From: Zeugodacus cucurbitae
Lineage: Eukaryota > Arthropoda > Insecta > Diptera > Tephritidae
Length of the DNA: 64,000 nt
Assembly: GCF_028554725.1 (NCBI RefSeq)
Contig: NC_071668.1
Location: 23,104,501-23,168,500, forward strand
Direction: 5' to 3'
Below the pieces are notes generated by a model. The model saw only the letters and a list, made by a program, of their open reading frames with translations. It had not been told where the DNA came from and did not search any database. Positions 1 to 10,381 of this stretch are shown here, one piece after another. Both the position numbers and the translations under genes were made by a program. The stretch's first letter is position 1. Each line of letters opens with the position of its first letter.

Positions 1-1247
1 TCATTATATATTTTAGAATAGGTTTAGATATATTTAAACTGCAAAATTTCAATATGGATTTAATATAGTTATTTTTACAAGTCATTTAAACTTATTTATT
101 TCTATACGCTTCACAATGGGCAAAAAATTACATTTACCTGCAGTGTGGCAACGACACACAGGTAATTCGATTCGATCTTTGGCAAATAAACTCCAAGAAA
201 ATGCTGATTTAGTATATCAAATATTATTACAAATTTATGGCAGCCGTTTGTGGAAATTGGCGGCATTTCTTTGCTGGGCTATATGCAAATGGCCCCGCCC
301 CGCTCCACACAAAAACATACATACATACCAACATAAATGTGTATCATTATTTGATGATAAACGCAAACCAATGTTTGCTTTGCACATAGCTAGATTATAA
401 ATGCATGCTATGTACATAGCATATAGCAAATATGTATGTATGCAGTTGTGTGTGTGTGCCTCATATGAATTGTTACTCATACGCACCGCATTGCCTGCGG
501 CATCGTCATCAGTTACAACTGTGCGTCATAAATTTTCATTCAATTTTTTCGTTTTTTTCGCTCTGTGTTTCTTCAATGCTTCTGCGATTGTCTATTTGCG
601 CTGGCTGCTGCCAAAGTTGCCACGCTGTACAGTGTACCACCACTCATAATAACCACCGATTGCTTCCGCGTTTGTGTCTAAGCTCGATTTATAGATGTGC
701 GCTTCTTCGCATTTTATGATTTCAATTTCGCAAACTTCTCGCTGAATGCACGTCTCTTATGAATGTATAGCATGTCTGTCTGTGTGTGTGGTTTTTTGTC
801 TTGCATGTGCTTGCGTGACTAACTGCTGGCTATAGATTTTGCAGCAGTTTTATTGCTCACATTCAATATGAATACGCCAGTGTACGGAATGTTTGGTACG
901 TGGTTTCAGCTGCGAAGTATGCTCATATACGATATATGAGTATGTATGTATGTATAATAACTGCCAGTAAATTTAAGTTCTGGTCTTGATTGTGTAGATT
1001 TGTGTTCATGTCAAATCGATTATTGCCAAGTGATCATTGCTGGCGTTATTAAATACGCTGTCAACTGTCTAAAATCGCACAAAGTATGTCAACGTATTTC
1101 ACACCTTTAAGAACTGTGAGGATTCTATAATATTATACATTAAACATTTTTGAATAAATCTAGGTTATAAGTAATTCTCTTAAAGTGCACATTTATGCAA
1201 GTACTTTTGTAAGTGGGTGAGTTTTCGTAGAGAGGGAGAAAAAGTAA
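1..1247. other. Non-coding DNA, presumed intron or 5' flank of dpr gene
   Basis: AT-rich sequence with short TG and TATG runs (near 443-456, 780-796 and 940-956). Small open frames occur on both strands, but none resembles a known protein or has convincing splice context. No upstream dpr exon was recognised here. Confidence 0.5.
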
Positions 1248-1853
1248 TTTTAAAATGTATGTATGTATGTGATTGGCGTTCAACCGTTAGCCGGTTATAG
1301 CCGAATCGATGAGAGCGCGCCTCTCTTTCCTTTGCAGTACGGCGCCAGTTGGAGATTCCAAGTATAACCAGGTCGCTCTCCTGGTCCCTCCAACGGAGTG
1401 GAGGCCTTCCCCTTCCTCGGCTTCCTCCGGCGGGTACTGCATCGAACACTTTCAGAGCTGGAGTGTTTTCGTCCATTCGGACAACATGACCTAGCCAGCA
1501 TAGCCGCTGCCGCTGTCTTTTTATTCGCTGAACTATGTCAGTGGCGTCGTATAACTCGTACAGCTCATCGTTCCATCGTCTGCGGTATTCGCCGTTGCCA
1601 ATGTTCTGAGGTCCATAAATCTTGCGCAAAATTTTCCTCTCGAAAACTCCTAGTGTCGTCTCATCTGATGTTGACATCGTCCTAGCTTCTGCACCATAAT
1701 GCAGGACGGGAATGATAAGCGCCTTATAGAATTTGATTTTGGTTCCTCTAGAGAGGACTTTACTTTTCAATTGCCTATTCAGTCCAAAGTACCACCTGTT
1801 GACAAGAGTGATTCTGCGCTGGATTTCGAGGCTGACATTGTTGGTTTTAAAAT
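1248..1853 (-). mobile_element. 5'-truncated LINE (RTE-like), copy Rt1, with target-site duplication
   Basis: Minus-strand 3' end of a non-LTR retrotransposon. It encodes the C-terminal reverse-transcriptase region, including the stretches LYGAEA, FERKILRKIYGP, RWLGHVVRMDENTPALKVFDA and GRGRPPLRW, nearly the same as in copies Rt2-Rt4. The element body is about 1257-1844 and ends at its 3' side in a TATG/CATA simple repeat, as expected for RTE-type elements. The 9-bp sequence TTTTAAAAT flanks it at 1248-1256 and 1845-1853, consistent with target-primed insertion. The reading frame is damaged, so this is a dead copy. The clade assignment (RTE-like) is inferred from the 3' simple repeat and RT style, not from a phylogeny. 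Confidence 0.85.
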
Positions 1854-2219
1854 ACAAGATCTATTTATTGCTTAGATAACATATAAGAGGTGAACTTGTC
1901 AGCCTGCACTTAAATTGAACTCTAAATATATACTGAAATCATTGTTTCATGGGACTGGTTTGAGGATGTTTTTATAATACTCTCTAAGAAAGAAATAATA
2001 TTTATAGATTACTATAACCCAAATGTTTCACCCATCTCATCAATTTATGATATAAACAAATTTAAAATGAATATAAATGAATTAGTTACATAAGGCTAGG
2101 AGAGCACCTGACGTATATAAGTGAAAACCAAAAGCTATATCACGCGAGCAACTGATATATTCCTAAAGCAAATGTCCAGAATAAAGAAACCAATTGGTTT
2201 AATCGACAAACTTCTCTCT
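1854..2219. other. Unassigned AT-rich DNA
   Basis: No gene or repeat recognised between LINE copy Rt1 and the satellite-like tract. Confidence 0.5.
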
Positions 2220-3270
2220 TTCGCTGAGCCATCAAAATCTAAACACCATTGACCTCACGTGGCCTTTAAGAATCAGAAGAACCCTAAGTGACCTCGTAAA
2301 CCCATAAAATATAATCCAACCTTACATCACCTTACCCTTCAAATTGTAAACAAATCTCCTATTAAAATGTAAACCTCACGTGACCTCTCAACAAAACAAT
2401 TTTGATCTCGCTTGATCCCTAAAAATTTAATAATAGTCTCGTGATCCCATAAAATGTAGGCCAACCTGACCTCTCATGGCACGTTGATGTATAATCAAAC
2501 AAGACTCTACTTAACCTCTCATAATATAAGCACTTCTGTATATAAGTAAAACCATAAAATATCACCAAACCTGACCTCAAGAGGCCTTTAAAATTTAACA
2601 AACCTTATATTCACCCTTCAAAATTTAATCATAACTGACTCTAAGTGACCTCTCTAAATATAAACCAACCAACTTTACAGACAGGAGCCATGTGACAAAA
2701 TGTAAAATAACTTGACTAATGTAAAATCATCAAATGTAGACTCAGCCCACATCACTTGGACCATTAAAATCTAAAGGAACCCGTCCAAAAGTTATTGATT
2801 TTGACCAAAATGTAAACAAATGTCGATCAAAGGTCAATGACCCCGAACAAAATATAAACTAACCTCTGTCAAAGATCATAAACCTCGGCTAAAATGTAAA
2901 TAAATTCCTGTCAAAGGCAATTGACTTCGAACAATATGTAAACAAATGTCAATCAAAGGTCAATGACCCCGAACAAAATATAAACTAACCTCTGTCAAAG
3001 ATTATTGACTTCGAGCAAAATGTAAACAAATGTCGGTCAAAGGTCAATGACCACGAACAAAATATAAACTAACCTCAGTCAAAGATCATTGACCTCGGCT
3101 AAAATGTAAACAAATTCCTGTCAAAGGTAATGGACTTCGCACAAAATATAAACAAACCCATGTCAAATTTCATGGACCTCGACCAAAATGTAAACAAATT
3201 CTTGTCAAAGGTAATTGACTCCGAACAAAATGTAAACAAACCTCTGTCAGAGGTCAATATGTAAACAGGA
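2220..3270. repeat. Decayed satellite/minisatellite, 42-bp monomer
   Basis: About 1 kb of degenerate tandem repeats. The right half (about 2790-3260) has monomers of the form TGTCAAAGGTCAATGACC followed by CGAACAAAATGTAAACAAA. The clearest copies start at 2828, 2954 and 3038, that is 126 and 84 bp apart (3 and 2 times 42 bp), so a 42-bp unit with higher-order variation is visible. The left half (about 2220-2680) holds more diverged units built on 'ACCTCACGTGACC...AAAATGTAAACCAACC'. No coding capacity is apparent. Unit counts and identities were judged by eye. Confidence 0.8.
2831..3095. promoter_or_regulatory. Cluster of IR-1 nuclear-receptor-like palindromes (candidate EcR/USP sites)
   Basis: AGGTCAATGACCC occurs at 2831-2843 and 2957-2969, AGGTCAATGACCA at 3041-3053, and the variant AGATCATTGACCT at 3083-3095. 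AGGTCA-N-TGACCT is the established inverted-repeat-1 consensus for the ecdysone receptor/Ultraspiracle heterodimer. The sites recur because they sit inside the satellite monomer. Binding or function is not shown by sequence alone; the motif may simply be an accident of the repeat unit. Confidence 0.35.
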
Positions 3271-5035
3271 ATTTGATACGGGGTATATTGGAGACAAGTC
3301 AATCTAGTACGCAAAAAGCATTTTAAATGTAGAATTGTGATGAAATGAATTGTGATTAAAATTTGAATTGTTATATAAAATATTTATTAAAAGCCCAAAA
3401 TATCAATTTAATCTGAATTAAAATGCTATGAAATTTCAAGAACTTTGCCTTCGCCTGAAACACTAAATTCGTGGAAGACAAGTTGAAAGCGAATTGACAT
3501 GCTTAAACTTTGCTAATAACGCGATTCAATATAACAAAACGTAATAAGAACAACTTGTATTTTAGTAAATTTACTTTTCCCTCCTACAAAATGCAAAAGT
3601 TTCAAGTGAAATACTTAAAGAAGGCTTGAGGCGATATCCGTACGAAGAAAACCAGAAACAAGCAGCAGTGGAATGTGTTTACATGCAAATATAAAATAAA
3701 AGTTATGTACACCTGTGTGTATGACAGCCAGCCTCAAACTCACACATGTCATGTTGTTGCTGTTGTTGTTGTTGGCACTGATCAGCGTATGATTTGCATA
3801 TCTTCGCCTTTGTAAACAGTTCGTAAGCCGATAACTACCGCCAATCACATCAAATTACGCCGCACAAAGCACTACAAAGTTTGGAATTTCATGAGCCAAC
3901 AAATGTCTGCAGTTGTGCAAAGGATAAAAGCAATGGGAGACACATTTGCTGGCGCAAAGGAGTAGCGCACAAATGCCATTTTAATCAATACACCAACCAA
4001 CGAGCAAATAAAAAGCTCGTAATGCATGCCATGTCACTGACAGAGTACACAACTGAATAACAAGAGAGATTTTTTTCGAACTGTACTTATATATATATGT
4101 ATATATATGTATATTATATATATTATATATGTAAATTTTCTGCAAGTGAAAAGGCAGCGCAGCAGTTCTTCTCTCGCATATTGTGAATCATAAATGTGCG
4201 CAAAATGAAATTTCTTCAGTTTACAGTTGCTTATTTATTTACACTTACATATATATATATATAAATTGAAATAAATATATAAATTTAAATAAATATAGGT
4301 ATATCCTTATGTATGCTGTGGGCGTTTAAAGTGTAAAAATGTTGACAGTGATAACCTCGCGGTTGCTCGTGCGTGCGACGCTTGTGTGACCGCAGCCCAT
4401 ACAACGACAATAACATGTGCTGTCAAATCACACACAACAAAAAAAAAAATAAATAAAAGAGAAAACACAAAAAATAATTGAAATGTTGCAAGAAAAGAAA
4501 GCAAATGTTTACAATCTGGCTATTAATATCACAACGAGGAAGTTAGGTATACGGAAACTGCTTGTTGGTCGGTTGGTGAGCATATTATTATCGTAAATAT
4601 TATTCTAAATTCTGTGATTTGTTATTGTATTCCGCTAAGGCAACTAGAAAACATGGACTTTATTAAAGGTCTCTAGTTGGTCAAATGAGATTTATTTCGA
4701 GCAATCCTGGCTATACAAACCCTTTGTATCGGAGAAACGACTTTCTGGGTCCTAATTTTTTCTTTTTCAAGTTAGTTCTGCCAAGAGATTATACCAATAA
4801 TTGCCAGAGCTATGTCAGAGAGCGCTTATGGCTCTTTTAGACAAAATCTTTCGTAAAATATTAAACAACTATCTTTTTGGTTTCAATTGCTATAGTTTAA
4901 TCAATTGAAATGATTGTTGTCGATAGTATTGATTCCACGTCAGATCCTAACTCTGATAATAGATCCAGTGTTGTAGGGTCAGCAATCGACGCCATTTTGA
5001 CATTTCTCTACAGTAAGGTAAGCCATTTCATCATA
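3271..5035. other. Unassigned AT-rich DNA with TA microsatellites
   Basis: Contains alternating TATA/TATG tracts at about 4086-4130 and 4249-4264, a poly-A tract at 4438-4450 and a GTTGTT run near 3750-3772. No gene or transposon was recognised. Confidence 0.5.
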
Positions 5036-5390
5036 GAAAGATATACCATCCAACGACGAGTCGAAATTATTAAAATTTACGACCGAAATTCGGAGTCAGT
5101 AGCCTCAATTTTAAGAGCGCTACGTCCAATTTACGGTCGTCATAATCGTCCTGTAAAATCAACAATTGGGCGTCTAGGGAAGAAATGTGTTTCTACAGTC
5201 ACAGTATAAAATGATATCGTGTCAATGAGACAAAGAAGTGCCCGTAGTGTCGAGAATATTGCTGCCGCGCATCAATTGATGAAGACCCAAATCAGTCTCT
5301 CACACGTTGTTTTCAAGCGTTGGTCATCTCTGTCACGTCGAAAATTGGGTTCAGCGTCTGGACTTCCATGTAAAATAAATCAAGTTCCAT
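5036..5390 (+). pseudogene. Degenerate DD41D-type mariner transposase, N-terminal fragment
   Basis: Two broken frames read RRVEIIKIY, then LRALRPIYGRHNRP, then (after a frameshift and stop) RQRSARSVENIAAA and finally a scrap resembling the LG-L-PYKI block. These line up in order with the N-terminal helix-turn-helix region of the intact mariner at 61216-62301 (LRALRPIYGLHNRP; TEENIASV; LGVKPYKI). The catalytic domain is absent. It is an old, inactivated copy of a related but distinct lineage. Confidence 0.75.
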
Positions 5391-5817
5391 ACATAATGGC
5401 ATCGAGTGTACATCCACAGGAATAAAGAATTTGATTGATATCCCAAATCGCTCTTATTGAAAACCCCCTTTATAAACAAAGATTCCCAAAAATGATAAAG
5501 ATTGTTCGGTACTAAACAGCTGGAAGAGATCCAATCTTTAGGCGAGGATTTCTTTCCCTCTCAAGAACCGCAAATATTATATATCTGGTTGATTGTAAAT
5601 TAATTAAGCATCTTATTTTAGTAAAGATGCTTTTGATGATCTTTTACTTCAGTCTTATGATGAGCACGGGAAAAATAATGTTCAATATTAAATCATTTAC
5701 AGTATTTTCTAAAAAAATAATAATTTCAGCAATATTTAGAGTTTAGAAGTGCAACCTGAGGATATTATAACCGGCGACAAAATAGTTTAATTGGATATAT
5801 ATTTTTTTCATTTTTAA
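5391..5817. other. Unassigned AT-rich DNA
   Basis: Nothing recognised between the mariner remnant and the first copy of the 250-bp dispersed repeat. Confidence 0.5.
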
Positions 5818-6066
5818 AACGGCTCAAAGCGCTTTGTTGTCTCTTGACGGTCTTTGGTATTCATTTTGAGGAGTTTGCGGCATCACAAAGGACTGACGAC
5901 CTTAGCAGTCTAAGGTGGTCTCCTGTGGCACAGGGATCAGCCATTTAATCTATCCTGACTGAGTGATAAATGAAAATATCGCTCATTCTGACTGATATGA
6001 TAACTTATGTGGTCTGGTTTTCTTGGCATGCCAGTTTTTGTTGAGCCAGACCCAGGTATCCCGATT
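5818..6066 (+). repeat. Dispersed repeat, copy 1 (retrotransposon 3'-tail-like)
   Basis: Shares with 7908-8150 the ordered blocks GGCTCAAAGCGCTTTGT, TCTCTTGA, GGACTG, GGTCTCCTGTGGCACA, CATTTAATCTATCCTGACTG and GAGCCAGACCCAGGTAT. The GGCACA...CCTAACC style of tail resembles 3' UTRs of insect non-LTR retrotransposons, so an origin as a degraded LINE 3' end is inferred. The copies are diverged by many substitutions and small indels. Confidence 0.6.
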
Positions 6067-7907
6067 TACTTGATATATATTATCAAGTATAAAATTGTGT
6101 GATTCGTGTCATACTGGTGTGAAGAAAGAATTGGGCTCTGCCTGTTTGGAACTCCACTTGGTGTTCTAATTAAATGAATTACTTAAATATATAATTAAAG
6201 GCGAAGAACCCTTCCTGTGACTACTTCATATTAAGTTGACTTCAATGAAGTTTTGAATACTACCGACTTTTGTCTAAATCATCTAACTAATAACTGGATT
6301 AATCTGGCTGAGAAGATAACTATACTCTTTCGGCCAAATGGTCAATCTATCTAGATACTTCAGTTCAATTTCTACCATTTCGAGATGTCCAAGCCGATGT
6401 TTCGAATTCAAGCCGATATATACATATATGTTGTTAGAAATACTATCGAGATCTTCGTCGAATTTACCGAAATCGGGTCTACAAATTCGAACTAGCATAT
6501 ACGCGATACTGCTTTATCGAGGACTTCTTGTACAATCTAGAAACTATGAGAAAATATTTATAACATTTATGCTATACATACTACTTTCCCTACCAACCCC
6601 TTAGTAGTTACGCCCTTAGCACTACTTAAGTAACGTGCTCCAGTACCTAACCAAAAGGTACATTTACAGAAATATATATAAAGCCAAGTATTTCAATGAT
6701 GACAGGAATATCAACGAGGGTTCATGAACTCAAAACCCGTCCTCCTACATTTGCAGACAACGGGCAATTGCGTGTATGAAAACATCATCCGAATGTCGCG
6801 AAATTAGGCAAAAGTAAAGCGGATATATTTTGTGCTACTTCCTGTACATATATATATACATATATGTATGTTCCATTTATATGAAACTAAATGAAGTCAA
6901 ATGGCTGGCAGCATAAATCGCGGATTATGTCAGCGACATAGAGGAAGAGGCAAAACCAAATAAAGTACAGACTCACGACACAGCTGTACATATCTTTCGA
7001 GGTATGTATGTATATAAAGATGTGTGTCACGACAATGGAAATATCAAATGCGCTGGCAGCGACATCAGAACCCACAACGTTAACCATGAATGGCAGCTTG
7101 CGCAGCGAAAAGCCGCAAAGAACTCGTTCGGAGGGAAATAAAAATGTGAAAATAAAATCGAATCACACTAATAAAAGCACATATACTTAACTTAACGCAC
7201 AGTTATACACGCCCACTGACACATATCTACCGTACGTAATATGTGTGACAATATTTATATTTGTTGGCTTTAAAGGGGATATGGCAGCTATTGCCGAAAC
7301 TCATGGTGCGGAACTTAATTTAAGAGCATTTGAATGGCTTTTCAGACTATTTTAAAACACACAAATTCGTTTCAATCAATGTTGCTATAGAGGATGTGCT
7401 TTGGAATGAATCGGTATGTTAACAGTGAAAAACTTTTATGTCTGAGACATTTTTATTTAATTTTTAGCATTTTGAAAATTATGTGTGCTCTTTTGTGAGT
7501 TCAATTACCTATTTGAGCTATTTTTGCACTGCTTTATTGAGCATCGGGGCTGATATAGTTTTGTTTTTATATTTCACCTTGATACCTCTAGCTCGTCACC
7601 GGTCATTGGCTTATCAATTAACCCCACAAATAGAAGTCAGAGAAAGACGTAGCTGGAGATCTGGGTGGCCAATGAATTTGTAATATCAGATATCTCACAT
7701 GAAAACCGATGTATTCGAAATAAATTAATCTAGAGAGAAGGAAGTCATTATATTTATGTTGAGCCTATATGAAAACTCAACCCGATATAATCTCTTTGTA
7801 CGACAATTAGCTGAATGATAGACTCAGGTTGAAACATCATGGCAGGACGAACTACGGAGAACTAGTTAAACTATCTCGAATGTGTTGCCTCAACAAATTC
7901 TTAAAAG
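6067..7907. other. Unassigned AT-rich DNA
   Basis: No gene recognised. TATA/TATG microsatellite patches lie at about 6417-6430, 6845-6870 and 7002-7016. Short open frames (for example a 60-codon one from 7008) have no recognisable homology or splice context. Confidence 0.5.
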
Positions 7908-8150
7908 GCTCAAAGCGCTTTGTCGTCTCTTGAGGGTGTTTGGAGTTTGTGGAGTTTGTAACATTAGAAAGGACTGGTGTCTTCAGCTGTTTAAATGGGA
8001 TCTCCTCTGGCACATGGATGCGCCATTCAATCTAACCTAAACTAACCTGACCGACTGATGAACGAAAATATCATTTATTCTGATTGATTTGATCGGATCT
8101 CCTTCGCATGTCTGTTTTTGATGAGCCATAACCAGGTATTCCGAGATCGA
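7908..8150 (+). repeat. Dispersed repeat, copy 2 (retrotransposon 3'-tail-like)
   Basis: Partner of 5818-6066 with the same block order. Here the tail reads ATTCAATCTAACCTAAACTAACC, the pentameric CTAAC character often seen at the 3' ends of dipteran LINEs. A further weak relative (GGAGTTTTTTGGCACCACAAAGGA to CTTAACCTAAC) is at about 9640-9735. Confidence 0.6.
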
Positions 8151-8542
8151 CTACCAAGGAGGATAGCGTAACAAAATTCCACGGTCTCGCTGGAAGGTTG
8201 CTACCATAACTAAGTCAATAAGCACCTGAAGAGAATGCGATATTCATATTCTGCATGAGAGACGACGCGATGAGGGTCGCAATTCGTGCTACCATTATAG
8301 GCTGTTTAAACACAATCCAAGGAAAGATATTCCCCAGCCAGTCTGCACCGAAACAGTTGAAGTCTGTATTGTAGATCCAAAAAGTGATATCCCCCGTTTT
8401 TTGGGATTCATTAGGTCTGATCAACATGGGTTTCCTGGAGTTGGAAAAATGGCCACGGACAAGTCTTTAATGACATATTTTTCAATCTACTCGAAGTTGA
8501 ATATCTGAAAAACAAGTCCCATTCGGGCGGAGTTCTTCCACT

Positions 8543-8720
8543 ATGACAAGCATAGTTTCACATCTTCGCTGTCACTATGTCCATATTGATCTCCTTGTTC
8601 TATCCCCTGTGTTCTCCAGATTTGGTACGGCACAACTTTTTCTTTCCAAACTTCACAAAGTCAGTCGCCGCTCAGATTCCGTACTCTGGTACAACAAGTT
8701 TAAGACTTACTCGGAAAAGC
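8543..8720 (+). pseudogene. Possible mariner transposase C-terminal scrap
   Basis: In one plus-strand frame about 8594-8650 reads YPLCSPDLV-(2)-NFFFPNF, which resembles the conserved mariner block YSPDLAP-(1)-DFFLFP. The flanking sequence is too decayed to align further, and frames shift. This could be coincidence. Confidence 0.35.
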
Positions 8721-9770
8721 TTCATATGGTATATGGACTAAGTCTACACTCGTATATGTGTATATTATATAAGCACTTGAATGGTGTCTGGATAGAGTCC
8801 GTTGAATAGCATTCAATGCACACATACACAAATATGCAGATTTATCCACATGCATGTAAAAATACCGTTATTTTAAGGCGGAAGCATAAATGCGACACTA
8901 AAGCCTTTCCCTGCATGAAAGGGTGCACTGATAAAAGCTGCGTAAAAGACGAAAATGGCGCAAGATCTACAAAATGTAAACTAACAGCTTCATTGCCGCA
9001 GGAAATTTACTTTTAAGACGGTTGAACGAACGCAACGGTTGAAAGACTATAAAGCGAAATCAGTCAACAAAACGAAATGGTTGGCTATCAGCACTTCTAG
9101 GAGTATATGCATGCATATATACCTGGTGGTAATATTAAGTATGGGTGCAAGGAAAGAGTGCGATTGAAATTTTAAACCCCGCTAGTGGTGAGTAGCGTAG
9201 TTTTAAGCTGACAGTCTTTTTTCCAACTTTTGCATTTTTTTTGTGCCCATCTGCTACTTACTTCCGTATGCATATACAAATAATGTGTTTTAAATCATGA
9301 AAAATGGTTGTAATCTTAAGTGACCCTCGTCAACACAATATATCTGAAAATGGTGGCTAAGGTATTAATGTGTCTATTTGAGGGAGTTCTTCTTCTACTT
9401 TTTCAGTTACTTTTCATATTTTATTTTTAGAATTTTTGGCAATGCTTTCTTACGAAAACTTAAGATTTACTAAGAATCTTCAATTGTGAACTTAAGTTCT
9501 TAAATTTCGGAGATTTTCAAACGACGAAAAAACATTCTGATTGTTTCAAAGGGGATCTATACTTACTACAACTACTCAGAAGGAAAAATGTTCTAAAGAT
9601 ATTAAGCGTTTTATCGAACCGTAAGAGTTTTTCTGATGCTTTAGGAGTTTTTTGGCACCACAAAGGATAGTTTTCATAACTGTCTAAGTGAGATCTTCTG
9701 CAAATGCAGAGATCTGCATTTGAACTTAACCTAACAACTACTCATAGCGCTGAAAAGCTTTGTTCTGTGC
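8721..9770. other. Unassigned DNA
   Basis: Nothing coding recognised. A weak third copy of the retrotransposon-tail repeat is at about 9640-9735. Confidence 0.45.
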
Positions 9771-10150
9771 ATAATAGCCTTTTTACACAGGAGCTTATTG
9801 ATCAATTAACCGGCCTCTGCTCGATAAACACGCTTTTTAAGATCGATTTTCCATACAAAATAAAAATCTACATTAATTCTTAATTGAATTTTAATCGACT
9901 AGAAAATGAAATTGAACTCTCAACAAAGACGTACGATATACGTTCTTTGTCTGCTATTGGCTGAATTTTATTGATTGGCTGAAAATATCAATCAGCTATT
10001 GAAACCTACCAATTTCTTATGAAAAGCAAAAACAAAAATGTATAACAGCTGATTGGTTATCGAGTAGCCGGCGGTGTAAAAGGCAAAAAAGGATTTCTCA
10101 GTAAACATTTGTATTGATCAATTAAATTGGCTGTCTAAAGACGCTATTAT
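9771..10150. mobile_element. MITE family A, copy 1 (about 380 bp)
   Basis: Its ends are imperfect inverted repeats. The left end reads ATAATAGCCTTTTTACACAG, then AGCTTATTGATCAATTAA. The right end reads TTGATCAATTAAATTGGC, then TGTCTAAAGACGCTATTAT. Interior blocks (TTTTAATCGACT, TTCTTTGTCTGC, ATTGGCTGAATTTT, GGTTATCGAGTAGCCGGC) recur in the same order at 20973-21378. There is no open reading frame. Non-autonomous DNA transposon status is inferred from the terminal inverted repeats and dispersed copies; the superfamily is unknown. Confidence 0.75.
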
Positions 10151-10381
10151 CATTAAGCAAATAAGAGCTTTTGATTTTATGAAACAAGATCTCAACTATG
10201 TTTCCGAAAAATAGTTAAACGGTTTGAATGAGTCCTTCTCGGTGAATACTTCACTTCTAAAGTACTCTTCGAATGTAATTATCTTACAATTATCGTACTT
10301 TTCAATAGCTTGTTCGTCAGCTTGCAATACAAAGCTCCGCTTGGTTCAGATTGCAATAGCACTGATGTGGAAATTTGTTTA

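Noticed and set aside
116..400. 94-codon open frame near the left edge
   Set aside because: No recognisable domain, no conserved partner, and the C-terminal half is simple CATA-type sequence. Not supported as a gene.
2790..3260. Regularly spaced repeats that could suggest a CRISPR-like array
   Set aside because: Eukaryotic context, no distinct spacers, monomers are contiguous and drift gradually: a tandem satellite.
7008..7190. 60-codon frame with serine/threonine-rich peptide considered as an upstream dpr exon
   Set aside because: No signal peptide, and no splice donor giving the phase-1 junction needed by the exon at 14847 could be identified with confidence.
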